From: Lutibacter oricola
Lineage (GTDB): Bacteria > Bacteroidota > Bacteroidia > Flavobacteriales > Flavobacteriaceae
DNA length: 64,000 nt
NCBI RefSeq assembly: GCF_900106565.1
Contig: NZ_FNNJ01000003.1
Span: 294,410 to 358,409, forward strand
Direction of reading: 5' to 3'
The first letter of the stretch is position 1. Each line of letters starts with the position of its first letter. Below, one piece after another: positions 1 through 10,073 of the stretch. The position numbers and the translations under genes are program-made. The notes beneath the pieces are model-generated. The model searched no databases. It was not told the DNA's origin and was given only the letters and a program-made list of their open reading frames with translations.

Positions 1-47
1 CCGTTAGTATTGCAAAATTATTAAATTTGTAAACTAACGGTTTTTTT
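1..47 (+). terminator. Rho-independent terminator of the gene upstream of the window
   Basis: Positions 1-8 (CCGTTAGT) pair perfectly with 33-40 (ACTAACGG) and are followed by seven T residues at 41-47. The hairpin ends one base before the recombinase start codon, so it most likely terminates the gene just outside the window. In related flavobacteria that gene is often rpsU; this is an inference from synteny. Confidence 0.8.
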
Positions 48-935
48 ATGCCTATACTTTCCTTTTTAAATTATTTAGCTTTAGAAAAAAAATATTCTAA
101 GCATACTGTTACAGCTTATAAGAATGATATAAATGTATTTCAACAGTTTTGTCTAGATAATTATAATACATCAAATTTAATTGAAGTTAATTACGCTCAA
201 ATTAGAAGTTGGATTGTTAGTTTAGTTAATAACAATATATCTAATAGAAGTATTAACAGAAAAGTCTCTTCATTAAAATCATTCTATAAATTTCTTCAAA
301 GAACAAAACAAATAGAGCAAAGTCCATTAAATAAGCATAAACCACTAAAAGTCGCAAAAAAGGTTCAAGTGCCATTTTCAGAAAAAGAAATAAAAGAGGT
401 TTTTAATGTAATTGATGAAGATGAAACTTTTGAAGGGCTAAGAGCCAAGTTAATTGTTGAATTATTGTATTCTACTGGAATGCGAAGAGCTGAATTAATT
501 AATTTAGAATTGTCAAATGTTGATATTGTTAACGAAACTGTTAAAGTCCTAGGGAAAAGAAATAAGGAAAGGTATATTCCGTTATTAAAGTCAGTTCAAA
601 AAACTATTAAAAAATATTTAGAATTTAGGAGTGATATAAATACTAATTCATCTTATTTACTTGTAACAAAAAAAGGTAAAAAAGTATACGATACACTTGT
701 TTATAGGGTTATAAATAGTTATTTTAGTAGTGTGTCATCAAAAGTTAAAAAGAGCCCACATGTAATAAGGCATTCTTTTGCGACGCATTTGTTAGATGAA
801 GGCGCTGATTTAAACTCAGTTAAGGAATTACTTGGGCATTCTAGTTTGGCGTCTACACAAGTTTACACCCATAGTAGTTTGGGAAAATTGAAAGAAGTTT
901 ATAATCAAGCTCACCCAAGGAGCGATAAAACCTAA
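48..935 (+). CDS. xerC: Tyrosine recombinase, XerC/XerD type
   Basis: A 295-residue tyrosine recombinase, the usual length for the Xer proteins that resolve chromosome dimers at dif together with a partner and FtsK. The N-terminal SAM-like DNA-binding domain covers about residues 1-85 and the catalytic domain the rest. Visible catalytic residues are Arg in GMRRAEL, the HVIRHSFATHLL block (His-x-x-Arg) and the nucleophilic Tyr in STQVYTH near the C-terminus. The ATG follows the upstream terminator by one base, leaving almost no leader, so it is either read through from upstream or weakly initiated. The neighbours (hibernation factor, tRNAs, tuf) form a conserved flavobacterial order, which argues for a housekeeping Xer rather than a mobile integrase. 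Whether it is XerC or XerD cannot be settled from sequence alone. Confidence 0.9.
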   Translation: MPILSFLNYLALEKKYSKHTVTAYKNDINVFQQFCLDNYNTSNLIEVNYAQIRSWIVSLVNNNISNRSINRKVSSLKSFYKFLQRTKQIEQSPLNKHKPLKVAKKVQVPFSEKEIKEVFNVIDEDETFEGLRAKLIVELLYSTGMRRAELINLELSNVDIVNETVKVLGKRNKERYIPLLKSVQKTIKKYLEFRSDINTNSSYLLVTKKGKKVYDTLVYRVINSYFSSVSSKVKKSPHVIRHSFATHLLDEGADLNSVKELLGHSSLASTQVYTHSSLGKLKEVYNQAHPRSDKT

Positions 936-942
936 AAAATAT

Positions 943-1242
943 ATGAAAGTATTTGTACAGTCAGTTAATTTTAATGCAGATAGTGATTTAATAACGTTTG
1001 TTGAAAAAAAAATAAATGGATTAGAAAAGTATTATGATAAAATTGTAGATTCTGAGGTGTATTTAAAAGTGCAACAAACAAGTGAAAAAGAAAATAAAAT
1101 GGTTGATGTTAAATTGAATATACCAGGAAATGACTTTGTTGTAAAAAAACAATGTAAAACCTTTGAAGAAGGTATAACATTAGCTACAGATTCTTTAAAA
1201 AGACAGCTTAGAAAACGTAAAGAAAAAATAAGAGCAAAATAA
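943..1242 (+). CDS. hpf: Ribosome hibernation promoting factor, short form (HPF/RaiA)
   Basis: A 99-residue protein of the HPF/RaiA (YfiA) family, which binds the decoding region of the 30S subunit and stores or inactivates ribosomes in slow growth. The beta-alpha-beta-beta-beta-alpha pattern is visible, with the typical opening MKVFVQSVNFNADSDLI and a strongly basic C-terminal helix (KRQLRKRKEKIRAK). It is the short form and lacks the C-terminal dimerisation domain of long HPF. It starts 7 bp after the recombinase stop codon, so the two are probably co-transcribed. A separate promoter for the tRNA cluster follows. Confidence 0.92.
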   Translation: MKVFVQSVNFNADSDLITFVEKKINGLEKYYDKIVDSEVYLKVQQTSEKENKMVDVKLNIPGNDFVVKKQCKTFEEGITLATDSLKRQLRKRKEKIRAK

Positions 1243-1265
1243 ATTTAAAAATTTAGTTCAAAAGT

Positions 1266-1297
1266 TTTGTTTACAAATAAAAACTTTAATACATTTG
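1266..1297 (+). promoter_or_regulatory. Bacteroidota sigma-type promoter of the tRNA-tuf cluster
   Basis: TTTG at 1266-1269 is followed after 20 bp by TACATTTG at 1290-1297. This is a full match to the Bacteroidota consensus TTTG-N19-21-TAnnTTTG. It lies 42 bp upstream of the first tRNA and would drive tRNA-Thr/Tyr/Gly/Thr and probably tuf. Confidence 0.8.
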
Positions 1298-1338
1298 CAG
1301 TCCGTTAGAAATAGCGGGCTTCTTTTATGGAGTAAAAA

Positions 1339-1412
1339 GCCGATGTAGCTCAGCTGGCTAGAGCAGCTGATTTGTAATCAGCAGGTCGTGGGTTCGAGTC
1401 CCTCCATCGGCT
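1339..1412 (+). tRNA. tRNA-Thr (anticodon TGT)
   Basis: Cloverleaf: acceptor GCCGATG (1339-1345) pairs with CATCGGC, discriminator T at 1412. The anticodon stem GCTGA/TCAGC encloses the loop TTTGTAA, giving anticodon TGT (Thr, ACA). T-arm GTGGGTTCGAGTCCC. The CCA end is not encoded. Confidence 0.97.
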
Positions 1413-1447
1413 CAAAAGAGAATAGATCTTTGAAAGAATAAAAAAAT

Positions 1448-1528
<81 letters not shown>

Positions 1529-1578
1529 CATTTTTTTATAGATTTGTATACCAATACGAATTTGAAATTAAAAATATT

Positions 1579-1651
1579 GCGAGAGTAGCTCAGTTGGTAG
1601 AGCTTCAGCCTTCCAAGCTGACTGTCGCCGGTTCGAGCCCGGTCTCTCGCT
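1579..1651 (+). tRNA. tRNA-Gly (anticodon TCC)
   Basis: Acceptor GCGAGAG (1579-1585) pairs with CTCTCGC (1644-1650), discriminator T. The anticodon stem TCAGC/GCTGA encloses CTTCCAA, giving TCC (Gly, GGA). Confidence 0.97.
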
Positions 1652-1664
1652 CTTTTTTTTAATA

Positions 1665-1736
1665 GCCGGTGTAGCTCAGAGGTAGAGCGTTTCCTTGGTA
1701 AGGAAGAGGTCACGGGTTCAAGTCCCGTCATTGGCT
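1665..1736 (+). tRNA. tRNA-Thr (anticodon GGT)
   Basis: Acceptor GCCGGTG (1665-1671) pairs with CATTGGC (1729-1735) using two G-T pairs. The anticodon stem TTTCC/GGAAG encloses TTGGTAA, giving GGT (Thr, ACC). It lies 56 bp before tuf. The Thr-Tyr-Gly-Thr-tuf order is shared with enterobacteria, so this is a deeply conserved block. Confidence 0.97.
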
Positions 1737-1792
1737 CAAGTAAAGAATTGAATTTAACACTATATATAACTAAGATTTAAAAATTAATAATT

Positions 1793-2980
1793 ATGGCTAA
1801 AGAAACCTTTGATCGTTCGAAACCACACTTAAACATTGGTACTATTGGACACGTTGATCACGGTAAAACAACCTTAACAGCTGCTATTACTGTTGTATTA
1901 GCAGATAAAGGACTTTCTGAAGTAAAAGATTTCGATCAAATCGATAATGCTCCTGAGGAAAAAGAGAGAGGTATTACAATTAATACTGCTCACGTTGAAT
2001 ATCAAACTGCTAATCGTCACTATGCTCACGTTGACTGTCCAGGTCACGCGGATTACGTAAAGAACATGGTAACAGGTGCTGCTCAAATGGATGGTGCAAT
2101 TATTGTTGTAGCTGCTACAGATGGACCAATGCCTCAAACTAGAGAGCACATCTTATTAGGTCGTCAGGTAGGTATTCCTAGATTAGTTGTATTCATGAAT
2201 AAAGTGGATATGGTTGATGATGAAGAACTATTAGAGTTAGTAGAGATGGAAATCAGAGATTTATTATCTTTCTACGAATATGATGGTGATAACACTCCAA
2301 TTATTGCAGGTTCTGCTTTAGGTGGATTGAATGGTGAGCCAAAATGGGCTGACAAAATTATGGAATTAATGGACGCTGTAGATACTTGGATTGAGTTACC
2401 TAAGCGTGATGTTGATAAAGATTTCTTAATGCCAATCGAGGATGTATTCTCAATTACAGGTCGTGGTACTGTTGCAACTGGTCGTATTGAAACTGGTGTA
2501 GCTAACACTGGAGATGCTGTTGATATTATTGGTATGGGAGCTGAAAAATTAACTTCTACTGTAACTGGAGTTGAAATGTTCCGTAAAATATTAGATAGAG
2601 GTGAAGCTGGAGATAACGTAGGTATCTTATTAAGAGGTATTAACAAAGAGGATATTAAAAGAGGTATGGTAATTTGTAAGCCAGGTTCTGTAACTCCTCA
2701 CTCTAACTTTAAAGCTGAGGTTTATATCCTTAAAAAAGAAGAAGGTGGACGTCACACTCCATTCCATAACAACTACCGTCCACAGTTTTACGTACGTACA
2801 ACTGATGTAACAGGTACTATTAACTTACCTGATGGAGTTGAAATGGTAATGCCAGGAGATAACTTAACTATTACAGTTGAATTACACCAACCAATCGCAT
2901 TAAACGTAGGTTTACGTTTTGCAATCCGTGAAGGTGGTAGAACAGTAGGTGCAGGTCAGGTAACAGAAATGTTAGACTAA
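1793..2980 (+). CDS. tuf: Elongation factor Tu
   Basis: A 395-residue EF-Tu, full length. It delivers aminoacyl-tRNA to the ribosome as a GTP complex. The G domain shows the P-loop GHVDHGKTT (residues 18-26), the switch region with [20 protein letters not shown] (G3) and NKVDM (G4). Domains 2 and 3 follow with the usual [13 protein letters not shown] segment. It lies downstream of four tRNAs and is closed by a hairpin at 3005-3040. Only this one copy is visible in the window. Confidence 0.99.
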   Translation: MAKETFDRSKPHLNIGTIGHVDHGKTTLTAAITVVLADKGLSEVKDFDQIDNAPEEKERGITINTAHVEYQTANRHYAHVDCPGHADYVKNMVTGAAQMDGAIIVVAATDGPMPQTREHILLGRQVGIPRLVVFMNKVDMVDDEELLELVEMEIRDLLSFYEYDGDNTPIIAGSALGGLNGEPKWADKIMELMDAVDTWIELPKRDVDKDFLMPIEDVFSITGRGTVATGRIETGVANTGDAVDIIGMGAEKLTSTVTGVEMFRKILDRGEAGDNVGILLRGINKEDIKRGMVICKPGSVTPHSNFKAEVYILKKEEGGRHTPFHNNYRPQFYVRTTDVTGTINLPDGVEMVMPGDNLTITVELHQPIALNVGLRFAIREGGRTVGAGQVTEMLD

Positions 2981-3004
2981 TCTAATCTGAAATAATAAAA
3001 TTTT

Positions 3005-3040
3005 AAGGTGCTTCTGTTATAATGAAGAAGCACCTTTCTT
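3005..3040 (+). terminator. Hairpin terminator after tuf
   Basis: AAGGTGCTTC (3005-3014) pairs with GAAGCACCTT (3027-3036), a perfect 10-bp stem with a 12-nt loop followed by TCTT. The U-tract is short, so it may only partly terminate before tRNA-Trp, which begins at 3041. Confidence 0.65.
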
Positions 3041-3113
3041 ACGGGCGTAGCTCAGTTGGTAGAGCACTGGTCTCCAAAACCAGGTGTCGGGAGTTCGAGC
3101 CTCTCCGCCCGTG
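3041..3113 (+). tRNA. tRNA-Trp (anticodon CCA)
   Basis: Acceptor ACGGGCG (3041-3047) pairs with CGCCCGT (3106-3112), discriminator G. The anticodon stem CTGGT/ACCAG encloses CTCCAAA, giving CCA (Trp). Its place between tuf and secE is the conserved bacterial arrangement. Confidence 0.97.
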
Positions 3114-3127
3114 CAAAATAATAGAAA

Positions 3128-3316
3128 ATGAATTTAGTAAAATATATAAAAGACTCATTTGAAGAGTTACGTAATAAAGTATCATGGATTCCTTGGGATG
3201 AGGCTCAAAAATCTACGGTAGTTGTTGCAATTTTTACTGTAGTATTTGCTTTGGCAGTATTTGTAGTAGATAAATTCTTCCAAACAGGTTTAACAGAATA
3301 TTTTAAATTATTTTAA
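3128..3316 (+). CDS. secE: Preprotein translocase subunit SecE
   Basis: A 62-residue single-span SecE, the short form usual outside enterobacteria. It clamps SecY in the inner-membrane translocon. The amphipathic segment FEELRNKVSWIPWDEA (about residues 12-27) precedes one hydrophobic helix (VVVAIFTVVFALAVFVVDKFF, given here only as a motif span at about 31-51). It starts 14 bp after tRNA-Trp and is followed 13 bp later by nusG, as in most bacteria. Confidence 0.95.
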   Translation: MNLVKYIKDSFEELRNKVSWIPWDEAQKSTVVVAIFTVVFALAVFVVDKFFQTGLTEYFKLF

Positions 3317-3329
3317 TTAAGAGTTTGTT

Positions 3330-3881
3330 ATGGCTGAATCTGTGAAGAAATGGTACGTTATTAGGGCTATTGGCGGACAAGAGAATAAAGTGAAATCTTA
3401 TATTGAAAATGAAATTTCACGTTTAGGAATGAACGACTATGTTGAAACTGTTCTAGTACCTACAGAAAAAGTAATTCAAGTACGTAACGGAAAGAAAATA
3501 AACAAAGAAAGAGTTTATTTTCCTGGATATGTTATGATTGAAGCAAACTTAAGTGGTGAATTACCTCATATTATTAAAGCTATTCCAGGTGTAATTGGTT
3601 TTTTAGGTGAAGTAAAAGGTGGTGAGCCAGTACCAATGAGAAAATCTGAAATTAACCGTATGTTAGGTAAAGTTGATGAACTATCTGTTACAACAGATAA
3701 TGTTGCGATACCTTATGTAATTGGCGAGACAGTTAAAGTAATTGACGGTCCTTTTAATGGTTTTGATGGTATCATTGAAAAAGTTAATGAAGAAAAACGT
3801 AAGCTTGAAGTAATGGTGAAAATATTTGGAAGAAAGACACCATTAGAATTAAGCTATATGCAAGTAGATAAAATTTCATAA
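3330..3881 (+). CDS. nusG: Transcription termination/antitermination factor NusG
   Basis: A 183-residue NusG that binds RNA polymerase and links it to Rho or the ribosome. The N-terminal NGN domain opens with KKWYVIRAIGGQENKVK and contains the FPGYVMIEA block. The C-terminal KOW domain has the VKVIDGPFNGFDGIIEKV signature. The order secE-nusG-rplK is conserved. Length and domain content are normal. Confidence 0.98.
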   Translation: MAESVKKWYVIRAIGGQENKVKSYIENEISRLGMNDYVETVLVPTEKVIQVRNGKKINKERVYFPGYVMIEANLSGELPHIIKAIPGVIGFLGEVKGGEPVPMRKSEINRMLGKVDELSVTTDNVAIPYVIGETVKVIDGPFNGFDGIIEKVNEEKRKLEVMVKIFGRKTPLELSYMQVDKIS

Positions 3882-3953
3882 TTGTTACATATAATTTTGA
3901 TAAGGTATTACAGCTTCCAATCTTAATACACTATCACAACTTAAAATTTAGAA

Positions 3954-4397
3954 ATGGCAAAAGAAGTAAGTAAAGTAGTAAAATTACAAGTTCGTGGAGG
4001 TGCGGCTAATCCGTCACCACCAGTTGGACCTGCTTTGGGTGCTGCCGGAGTTAACATTATGGAGTTCTGTAAGCAATTTAATGCTAGAACTCAAGATAAA
4101 CAAGGAAAAGTTTTACCAGTTGCAATTACTGTATACAAGGATAAATCTTTTGACTTTGTTATTAAAACTCCACCAGCAGCTGTTCAAATATTAGAAGCAG
4201 CCAAAGTGAAAAAAGGTTCTGGTGAACCTAACCGTAATAAAGTAGCTACAGTTACTTGGGATCAATTGAAAGTTATTGCTGAAGATAAAATGCCTGATTT
4301 AAACGCATTTACAATAGAATCTGCGATGTTAATGATGGCAGGAACAGCACGTTCAATGGGTATTAAAGTAAAAGGAGAAGCTCCTGTAAAACAATAA
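3954..4397 (+). CDS. rplK: 50S ribosomal protein L11
   Basis: A 147-residue L11 that binds the GTPase-associated centre of 23S rRNA. The N-terminal domain shows [20 protein letters not shown], and the C-terminal rRNA-binding domain ends in the conserved [10 protein letters not shown]. The 72-bp leader after nusG contains a TAnnTTTG-like box (TAATTTTG, 3892-3899) without a convincing upstream element, so a separate promoter is possible but unproven. rplA follows 15 bp later. Confidence 0.98.
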   Translation: MAKEVSKVVKLQVRGGAANPSPPVGPALGAAGVNIMEFCKQFNARTQDKQGKVLPVAITVYKDKSFDFVIKTPPAAVQILEAAKVKKGSGEPNRNKVATVTWDQLKVIAEDKMPDLNAFTIESAMLMMAGTARSMGIKVKGEAPVKQ

Positions 4398-4412
4398 AAC
4401 AGTTATTTAAAA

Positions 4413-5102
4413 ATGGCAAAATTAACAAAAAAGCAAAAAGAAGCAGTAGCTAAGGTTGATGGAAATCAGACTTATTCTATAAAAGATGCTTCGGCTTTAG
4501 TAAAAGATATTACTAATGTAAATTTTGATGCATCTATTGATTTAGCTGTTAGATTAGGAGTAGATCCTCGTAAAGCAAATCAAATGGTTAGAGGGGTAGT
4601 AACATTACCTCACGGAACTGGTAAAGATGTTAAAGTATTAGCATTAGTAACTCCAGATAAAGAATCAGACGCTAAAGAAGCAGGTGCTGATTATGTTGGG
4701 TTAGATGAATACCTTCAGAAAATTAAAGGAGGTTGGACAGATGTTGACGTTATTATTACTATGCCAAGTGTAATGGGTAAATTAGGTCCTTTAGGTCGTG
4801 TTTTAGGACCAAGAGGTTTAATGCCAAACCCAAAGACTGGTACAGTAACTATGGATATAGCAAAGGCTGTTAAAGATGTGAAAGCTGGTAAAATTGACTT
4901 TAAAGTTGATAAAACTGGAATTATTCACGCTGCAATAGGTAAAGCTTCATTCGACGCTGACAAGATTGCTGAAAATGCAAATGAGTTGATTCAAACTATA
5001 ATAAAGTTAAAACCAACTGCTGCAAAAGGAACTTATATTAAAAGCATTTATATGTCAAGTACTATGAGTCCAAGTGTAAGTGTTGATTCTAAATCAATAT
5101 AA
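4413..5102 (+). CDS. rplA: 50S ribosomal protein L1
   Basis: A 229-residue L1 of the ribosomal stalk, which in many bacteria also represses its own L11-L1 mRNA. Domain I begins with [16 protein letters not shown], domain II carries [10 protein letters not shown] near the [18 protein letters not shown] stretch, and the C-terminus has the usual [10 protein letters not shown]. Length is standard. It lies in the rplKA unit, 20 bp before rplJ. Confidence 0.98.
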   Translation: MAKLTKKQKEAVAKVDGNQTYSIKDASALVKDITNVNFDASIDLAVRLGVDPRKANQMVRGVVTLPHGTGKDVKVLALVTPDKESDAKEAGADYVGLDEYLQKIKGGWTDVDVIITMPSVMGKLGPLGRVLGPRGLMPNPKTGTVTMDIAKAVKDVKAGKIDFKVDKTGIIHAAIGKASFDADKIAENANELIQTIIKLKPTAAKGTYIKSIYMSSTMSPSVSVDSKSI

Positions 5103-5122
5103 CAGAGTTAAATCTTATAATT

Positions 5123-5638
5123 ATGACGAGAGAAGAAAAATCACAAGTAATAGAAGCTTTAACATCACAGTTATCTGAAGGAAATATCATTTATTTAGCT
5201 GATATTTCAGGATTAAACGCTTCGCAAACATCTAATTTACGTAGAGCTTGTTTTAAAGCAAACGTTAAATTATCAGTAGTAAAAAATACATTGCTTGAAA
5301 AAGCAATGGAAAAATCTGATAAAGATTTTGGTGAATTACCATCAATGTTAAAAGGAAATACATCTATGATGTTATCTGAAACAGGTAATGCTCCAGCAAA
5401 ATTAATAAAAGAATTTAGAAAAAAATCTGATAAGCCTCTTTTAAAAGGTGCTTATGTTGAAGAAGCTATTTATGTTGGTGATGACCAATTAGATGCTTTA
5501 GTTAACATTAAGTCTAAAGAAGAAGTTATTGGAGATATCATCGGATTGTTACAATCACCAGCTAAGAATGTTGTTTCAGCATTACAATCTGGAGGAAGTA
5601 AATTATCTGGAATTCTGAAAACTTTATCAGAGAAATAA
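5123..5638 (+). CDS. rplJ: 50S ribosomal protein L10
   Basis: A 171-residue L10, the stalk base that binds 23S rRNA and anchors L7/L12 dimers through its C-terminal helix. The N-terminal globular domain has LTSQLSEGNIIYLADISGLN and the VVKNTLLEKAM segment. The C-terminal amphipathic helix (ISPAKNVVSAL-type region) is intact. It lies 47 bp upstream of rplL. Confidence 0.97.
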   Translation: MTREEKSQVIEALTSQLSEGNIIYLADISGLNASQTSNLRRACFKANVKLSVVKNTLLEKAMEKSDKDFGELPSMLKGNTSMMLSETGNAPAKLIKEFRKKSDKPLLKGAYVEEAIYVGDDQLDALVNIKSKEEVIGDIIGLLQSPAKNVVSALQSGGSKLSGILKTLSEK

Positions 5639-5685
5639 ATAAGTGCACTAATAAACTAGAATAAATAAAATTTAAACAAAGAGAA

Positions 5686-6060
5686 ATGGCAGATTTAAAA
5701 GATTTCGCAGAACAACTTGTTAACTTAACAGTAAAAGAAGTAAATGAGTTAGCTGATATTTTAAAAGACGAATACGGAATTGAACCAGCAGCAGCTGCAG
5801 TAGCAGTAGCAGGTCCAGCAGCAGGTGGAGACGCAGCAGCTGAAGAAAAGACTGAGTTTGACGTAATTTTAAAAGCAGCAGGAGGATCTAAATTAGCAGT
5901 AGTAAAATTAGTTAAGGAATTAACTGGTTTAGGATTAAAAGAAGCTAAAGGTATCGTAGATAGCGCTCCAGCGCCAATTAAAGAAGGTGTTTCTAAAGAT
6001 GAAGCTGAAGGATTAAAAGCGTCATTAGAAGAAGCAGGTGCTGAGGTTGAGCTTAAGTAA
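5686..6060 (+). CDS. rplL: 50S ribosomal protein L7/L12
   Basis: A 124-residue L7/L12 with the three standard parts: an N-terminal dimerisation helix pair, an alanine-rich hinge (about residues 37-56, with [14 protein letters not shown]) and the C-terminal factor-binding domain ([19 protein letters not shown], then [15 protein letters not shown]). Four copies sit on each ribosome and recruit translational GTPases. A strong hairpin separates it from rpoB. Confidence 0.98.
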   Translation: MADLKDFAEQLVNLTVKEVNELADILKDEYGIEPAAAAVAVAGPAAGGDAAAEEKTEFDVILKAAGGSKLAVVKLVKELTGLGLKEAKGIVDSAPAPIKEGVSKDEAEGLKASLEEAGAEVELK

Positions 6061-6085
6061 GCTCTCTAAAGCAAAAACAATTTAA

Positions 6086-6123
6086 GGTTTAGGTCTGGGG
6101 TTGCCCTTGGACCTAAACCATTT
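6086..6123 (+). terminator. Hairpin (attenuator) between rplL and rpoB
   Basis: GGTTTAGGTC (6086-6095) pairs perfectly with GACCTAAACC (6110-6119). The 14-nt loop can extend the stem by GGG/CCC pairing. Only ATTTTG follows, so it probably terminates in part. This is the classical place for an attenuator that sets rpoBC below ribosomal-protein output. Confidence 0.65.
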
Positions 6124-6179
6124 TGCGTATATATTTGTTCTTATATTTAATAGTTTTTTTAACTTAAAGTTTTTGTCCA

Positions 6180-9100
6180 TTGGCAACCAAAAAATTCACC
6201 GAAAGAATAAACTTTGCATCAGCAAAATTAGTTTTAGAATATCCAGATTTTTTAGATATTCAGGTTAAATCCTTCCAGGATTTTTTCCAACTTAAAACTA
6301 AAGCTGACGAGCGAAGTACTGAAGGTTTGTATAAAACTTTCTTGGATAACTTCCCTATTACCGATACTCGTAATAACTTTGTATTAGAGTTCTTGGATTA
6401 TTTTGTTGATCCACCTCGTTACAGCATTCAAGAGTGTATCGAAAGAGGTTTAACTTATAGCGTCCCTCTAAAAGCACGCTTAAAATTGTACTGTACAGAT
6501 CCAGAACACGAAGATTTCGAAACAATCGTGCAAGATGTGTATTTAGGTACAATTCCATATATGACTCATAGTGGAACCTTCGTAATTAACGGAGCGGAAA
6601 GAGTTGTAGTTTCTCAATTACACCGTTCTCCTGGTGTATTCTTTGGGCAATCATTCCACGCAAATGGTACTAAATTATATTCTGCAAGAGTAATTCCTTT
6701 CAAAGGTTCTTGGATAGAGTTTGCTACCGATATCAATAGTGTTATGTATGCATATATTGATAGAAAGAAAAAATTACCTGTAACTACATTGTTTAGAGCA
6801 ATTGGTTATGAAAGAGATAAGGATATTCTTGAAATATTTAACTTAGCTGAAGAAATTAAAGTTTCTAAAAGTGGAGTTAAAAAAGTTTTAGGAAGAAAGC
6901 TTGCAGCTCGTGTGTTAAAAACTTGGTTTGAAGATTTTGTAGATGAAGACACTGGAGAGGTTGTATCTATTGAAAGAAATGAAATTGTATTAGATAGAGA
7001 TACAATTTTAGAGAAAGAACATATTGAAGAAATTGTTGAATCTGGTTCAAAAACTATTCTTTTACATAAAGAAGATAATGAATCTGCAGATTATGCAATA
7101 ATTCATAATACATTACAAAAAGATCCAACAAACTCTGAAAAAGAGGCTGTTGAACATATTTATAGACAATTACGTAATGCAGAACCGCCAGATTTTGAAA
7201 CTGCGAAAGGTATTATTGATAAATTGTTTTTCTCTGAACAACGTTACAATTTAGGTGAAGTTGGACGTTACAGAATGAATAAAAAATTAGGTCTAAATGA
7301 AGATATGGACCAAAAAGTTTTAACTAAGTTAGATATTATTACAATTATCAAAAACTTAATAAAACTTGTTAATTCAAAAGCTGAAGTAGATGATATTGAC
7401 CACTTATCTAACCGTCGTGTAAGAACTGTTGGTGAACAATTAGCTAGTCAGTTTGGTGTAGGTTTATCTCGTATGGCTCGTACAATTCGTGAAAGAATGA
7501 ATGTACGTGATAATGAGGTGTTTACTCCAATTGATTTAATTAATGCTAAAACATTATCTTCTGTAATTAACTCATTCTTTGGAACTAACCAGTTATCTCA
7601 ATTTATGGATCAAACCAATCCGTTAGCTGAGATTACACACAAACGTAGATTATCTGCATTAGGACCTGGTGGTTTATCAAGAGAAAGAGCAGGTTTTGAA
7701 GTTCGAGATGTACACTATACTCACTATGGTCGTTTATGTCCTATTGAAACTCCTGAGGGACCAAATATTGGTTTGATTTCATCTTTAGCAGTTTTTGCTA
7801 AAGTGAACAACTTAGGATTTATTGAAACTCCTTATAGAGAAATTACTGAAGGTAAAGTTAATATTACTGATGAACCTAGGTACTTAAGTGCTGAAGAGGA
7901 AGAAGGAATGAAGTTTGCACAATCTAACCTACCTTTAGAAGAGGATGGTAAATTTGTAAATGATAAAGTAATTGCTCGTGAAGAGGCAGATTATCCAGTA
8001 GTTGAACCAACAGCGGTTAACTTTATGGATGTTGCACCTAATCAAATTGCATCAATTTCTGCATCGTTAATTCCATTTTTAGAACATGATGATGCCAACC
8101 GTGCATTAATGGGATCAAATATGATGCGTCAGGCAGTACCTTTATTACGCCCAGAATCTCCTATTGTAGGGACAGGTTTAGAGCGTAGAGTTGCAAAAGA
8201 TTCACGTATTTTAATTAATGCAGAAGGATCTGGAGTTGTTGAATATGTTGATGCTAACCATATTGAAATTAAATACGATAGAACAGATGAAGATCGTATG
8301 GTAAGTTTCGATGGTGATTCAAAATCATATAACTTAATTAAATTTAGAAAAACCAATCAGGGTACTTCAATTAACTTAAAACCAATTGTAGAAAAAGGTG
8401 ATAGAGTTGAAGAAGGACAAGTACTTTGTGAAGGATATGCAACTCAACAAGGAGAACTTGGTTTAGGTAGAAATATGAAAGTAGCCTTTATGCCTTGGAA
8501 AGGGTATAACTTTGAGGATGCGATTGTAATTTCTGAAAAAGTAGTACGAGAAGATATATTTACATCTATTCATATTGATGAATATTCTATGGATGTAAGA
8601 GATACTAAATTAGGTGCTGAAGAGTTAACTAATGATATTCCTAACGTTTCTGAAGAGGCTACAAAAGACCTTGATGAAAATGGTATGATTAGAATTGGTG
8701 CAGAAGTAAAACCTGGAGATATTCTTATTGGAAAAATTACTCCAAAAGGTGAATCTGACCCAACACCTGAAGAAAAATTATTACGTGCTATTTTTGGTGA
8801 TAAAGCAGGTGACGTAAAAGATGCATCATTAAAAGCTTCTCCATCATTAAGAGGTGTGGTGATTAATAAAAAATTATTTGAACGTGCAGTAAAAGATAAA
8901 TCTAAAAGAGCTAAGGATAAAGTTGATATAGCTAATTTAGAAAGTAAATACACTGCTAAATTAGAAGAGTTAAGATCTTTATTAATTGAAAAGTTATTCC
9001 ACTTAATTAGCGGAAAAACATCTCAAGGAGTTCAAAATGATTTAGAAGAAGAAGTACTTCAAAAAGGTAAAAAGTTCACATTAAAAATGTTAAACGCTGT

Positions 9101-9995
9101 AACTGATTATACGCATTTAACAAAAGGAGTTTGGACTACAGATTCACATATTAATGAGTTAGTTGCTGAATTAGTTCACAACTATAAAATTAAAGTGAAT
9201 GATTTACAAGGTGCTTTAAGAAGAGAGAAGTTTACTATTTCTGTTGGGGATGAATTACCAGCTGGAATATTAAAATTAGCTAAAATTTACATTGCTAAAA
9301 AGCGTAAATTAAAAGTTGGAGATAAAATGGCGGGTCGTCACGGTAACAAAGGTATTGTTGCGCGTATTGTTCGTCAAGAAGATATGCCATTCTTAGAAGA
9401 TGGAACTCCAGTTGATATTGTATTAAATCCGTTAGGTGTACCATCTCGTATGAACATTGGTCAGATTTATGAAACAGTATTAGGTTGGGCTGGTCAAAAA
9501 ATTGATAGAAAATTTGCAACACCAATTTTTGATGGTGCAACAATAGATCAAATTAATGAGTTGACTGACGGAGCAGGTATTCCAAGATATGGACATACTT
9601 ATCTTTATGATGGTGGAACAGGTCAGCGTTTTGATCAACCAGCAACTGTTGGGGTTATTTATATGATTAAGTTAGGTCATATGATTGATGATAAAATGCA
9701 CGCACGTTCTATTGGACCATACTCGTTAATTACACAACAGCCATTAGGTGGTAAAGCACAATTTGGAGGTCAACGTTTTGGAGAGATGGAGGTATGGGCA
9801 CTTGAAGCATATGGTGCATCAAGTACTCTACGTGAAATTTTAACTGTAAAATCGGATGATGTTTTAGGAAGAGCTAAAACTTACGAGGCTATTGTTAAAG
9901 GTGATCCAATGCCAGAGCCAGGTTTACCAGAATCATTTAACGTATTAATGCACGAGCTTAGAGGTCTTGGGTTAGACGTTAGATTAGAGGAATAA
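6180..9995 (+). CDS. rpoB: DNA-directed RNA polymerase subunit beta
   Basis: A 1271-residue beta subunit, full length for Bacteroidota. The start is TTG at 6180: an in-frame stop (6165-6167) lies just upstream with no ATG between, and the protein opens [15 protein letters not shown] as relatives do. Recognisable blocks are the rifampicin region ([17 protein letters not shown] with [13 protein letters not shown]), the catalytic-face segment [12 protein letters not shown], and the C-terminal [24 protein letters not shown]. The rif-region residues look wild type ([14 protein letters not shown]). It forms the polymerase core with rpoC, 78 bp downstream. Confidence 0.99.
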   Translation: MATKKFTERINFASAKLVLEYPDFLDIQVKSFQDFFQLKTKADERSTEGLYKTFLDNFPITDTRNNFVLEFLDYFVDPPRYSIQECIERGLTYSVPLKARLKLYCTDPEHEDFETIVQDVYLGTIPYMTHSGTFVINGAERVVVSQLHRSPGVFFGQSFHANGTKLYSARVIPFKGSWIEFATDINSVMYAYIDRKKKLPVTTLFRAIGYERDKDILEIFNLAEEIKVSKSGVKKVLGRKLAARVLKTWFEDFVDEDTGEVVSIERNEIVLDRDTILEKEHIEEIVESGSKTILLHKEDNESADYAIIHNTLQKDPTNSEKEAVEHIYRQLRNAEPPDFETAKGIIDKLFFSEQRYNLGEVGRYRMNKKLGLNEDMDQKVLTKLDIITIIKNLIKLVNSKAEVDDIDHLSNRRVRTVGEQLASQFGVGLSRMARTIRERMNVRDNEVFTPIDLINAKTLSSVINSFFGTNQLSQFMDQTNPLAEITHKRRLSALGPGGLSRERAGFEVRDVHYTHYGRLCPIETPEGPNIGLISSLAVFAKVNNLGFIETPYREITEGKVNITDEPRYLSAEEEEGMKFAQSNLPLEEDGKFVNDKVIAREEADYPVVEPTAVNFMDVAPNQIASISASLIPFLEHDDANRALMGSNMMRQAVPLLRPESPIVGTGLERRVAKDSRILINAEGSGVVEYVDANHIEIKYDRTDEDRMVSFDGDSKSYNLIKFRKTNQGTSINLKPIVEKGDRVEEGQVLCEGYATQQGELGLGRNMKVAFMPWKGYNFEDAIVISEKVVREDIFTSIHIDEYSMDVRDTKLGAEELTNDIPNVSEEATKDLDENGMIRIGAEVKPGDILIGKITPKGESDPTPEEKLLRAIFGDKAGDVKDASLKASPSLRGVVINKKLFERAVKDKSKRAKDKVDIANLESKYTAKLEELRSLLIEKLFHLISGKTSQGVQNDLEEEVLQKGKKFTLKMLNAVTDYTHLTKGVWTTDSHINELVAELVHNYKIKVNDLQGALRREKFTISVGDELPAGILKLAKIYIAKKRKLKVGDKMAGRHGNKGIVARIVRQEDMPFLEDGTPVDIVLNPLGVPSRMNIGQIYETVLGWAGQKIDRKFATPIFDGATIDQINELTDGAGIPRYGHTYLYDGGTGQRFDQPATVGVIYMIKLGHMIDDKMHARSIGPYSLITQQPLGGKAQFGGQRFGEMEVWALEAYGASSTLREILTVKSDDVLGRAKTYEAIVKGDPMPEPGLPESFNVLMHELRGLGLDVRLEE

Positions 9996-10005
9996 TAATT
10001 TTTAT

Positions 10006-10045
10006 AGTAGTTAGAAGTTAATGCTTCTAACTACTTAATATTTTT
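10006..10045 (+). terminator. Hairpin in the rpoB-rpoC gap
   Basis: AGTAGTTAGAAG (10006-10017) pairs perfectly with CTTCTAACTACT (10024-10035) around a 6-nt loop, followed by TAATATTTTT. The shape is terminator-like, but rpoB and rpoC must be co-expressed. It is more likely a partial terminator, an mRNA-processing signal or an end-stabilising structure. Confidence 0.5.
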
Positions 10046-10073
10046 ACATATAAAATTCGATACCATCAGTATT

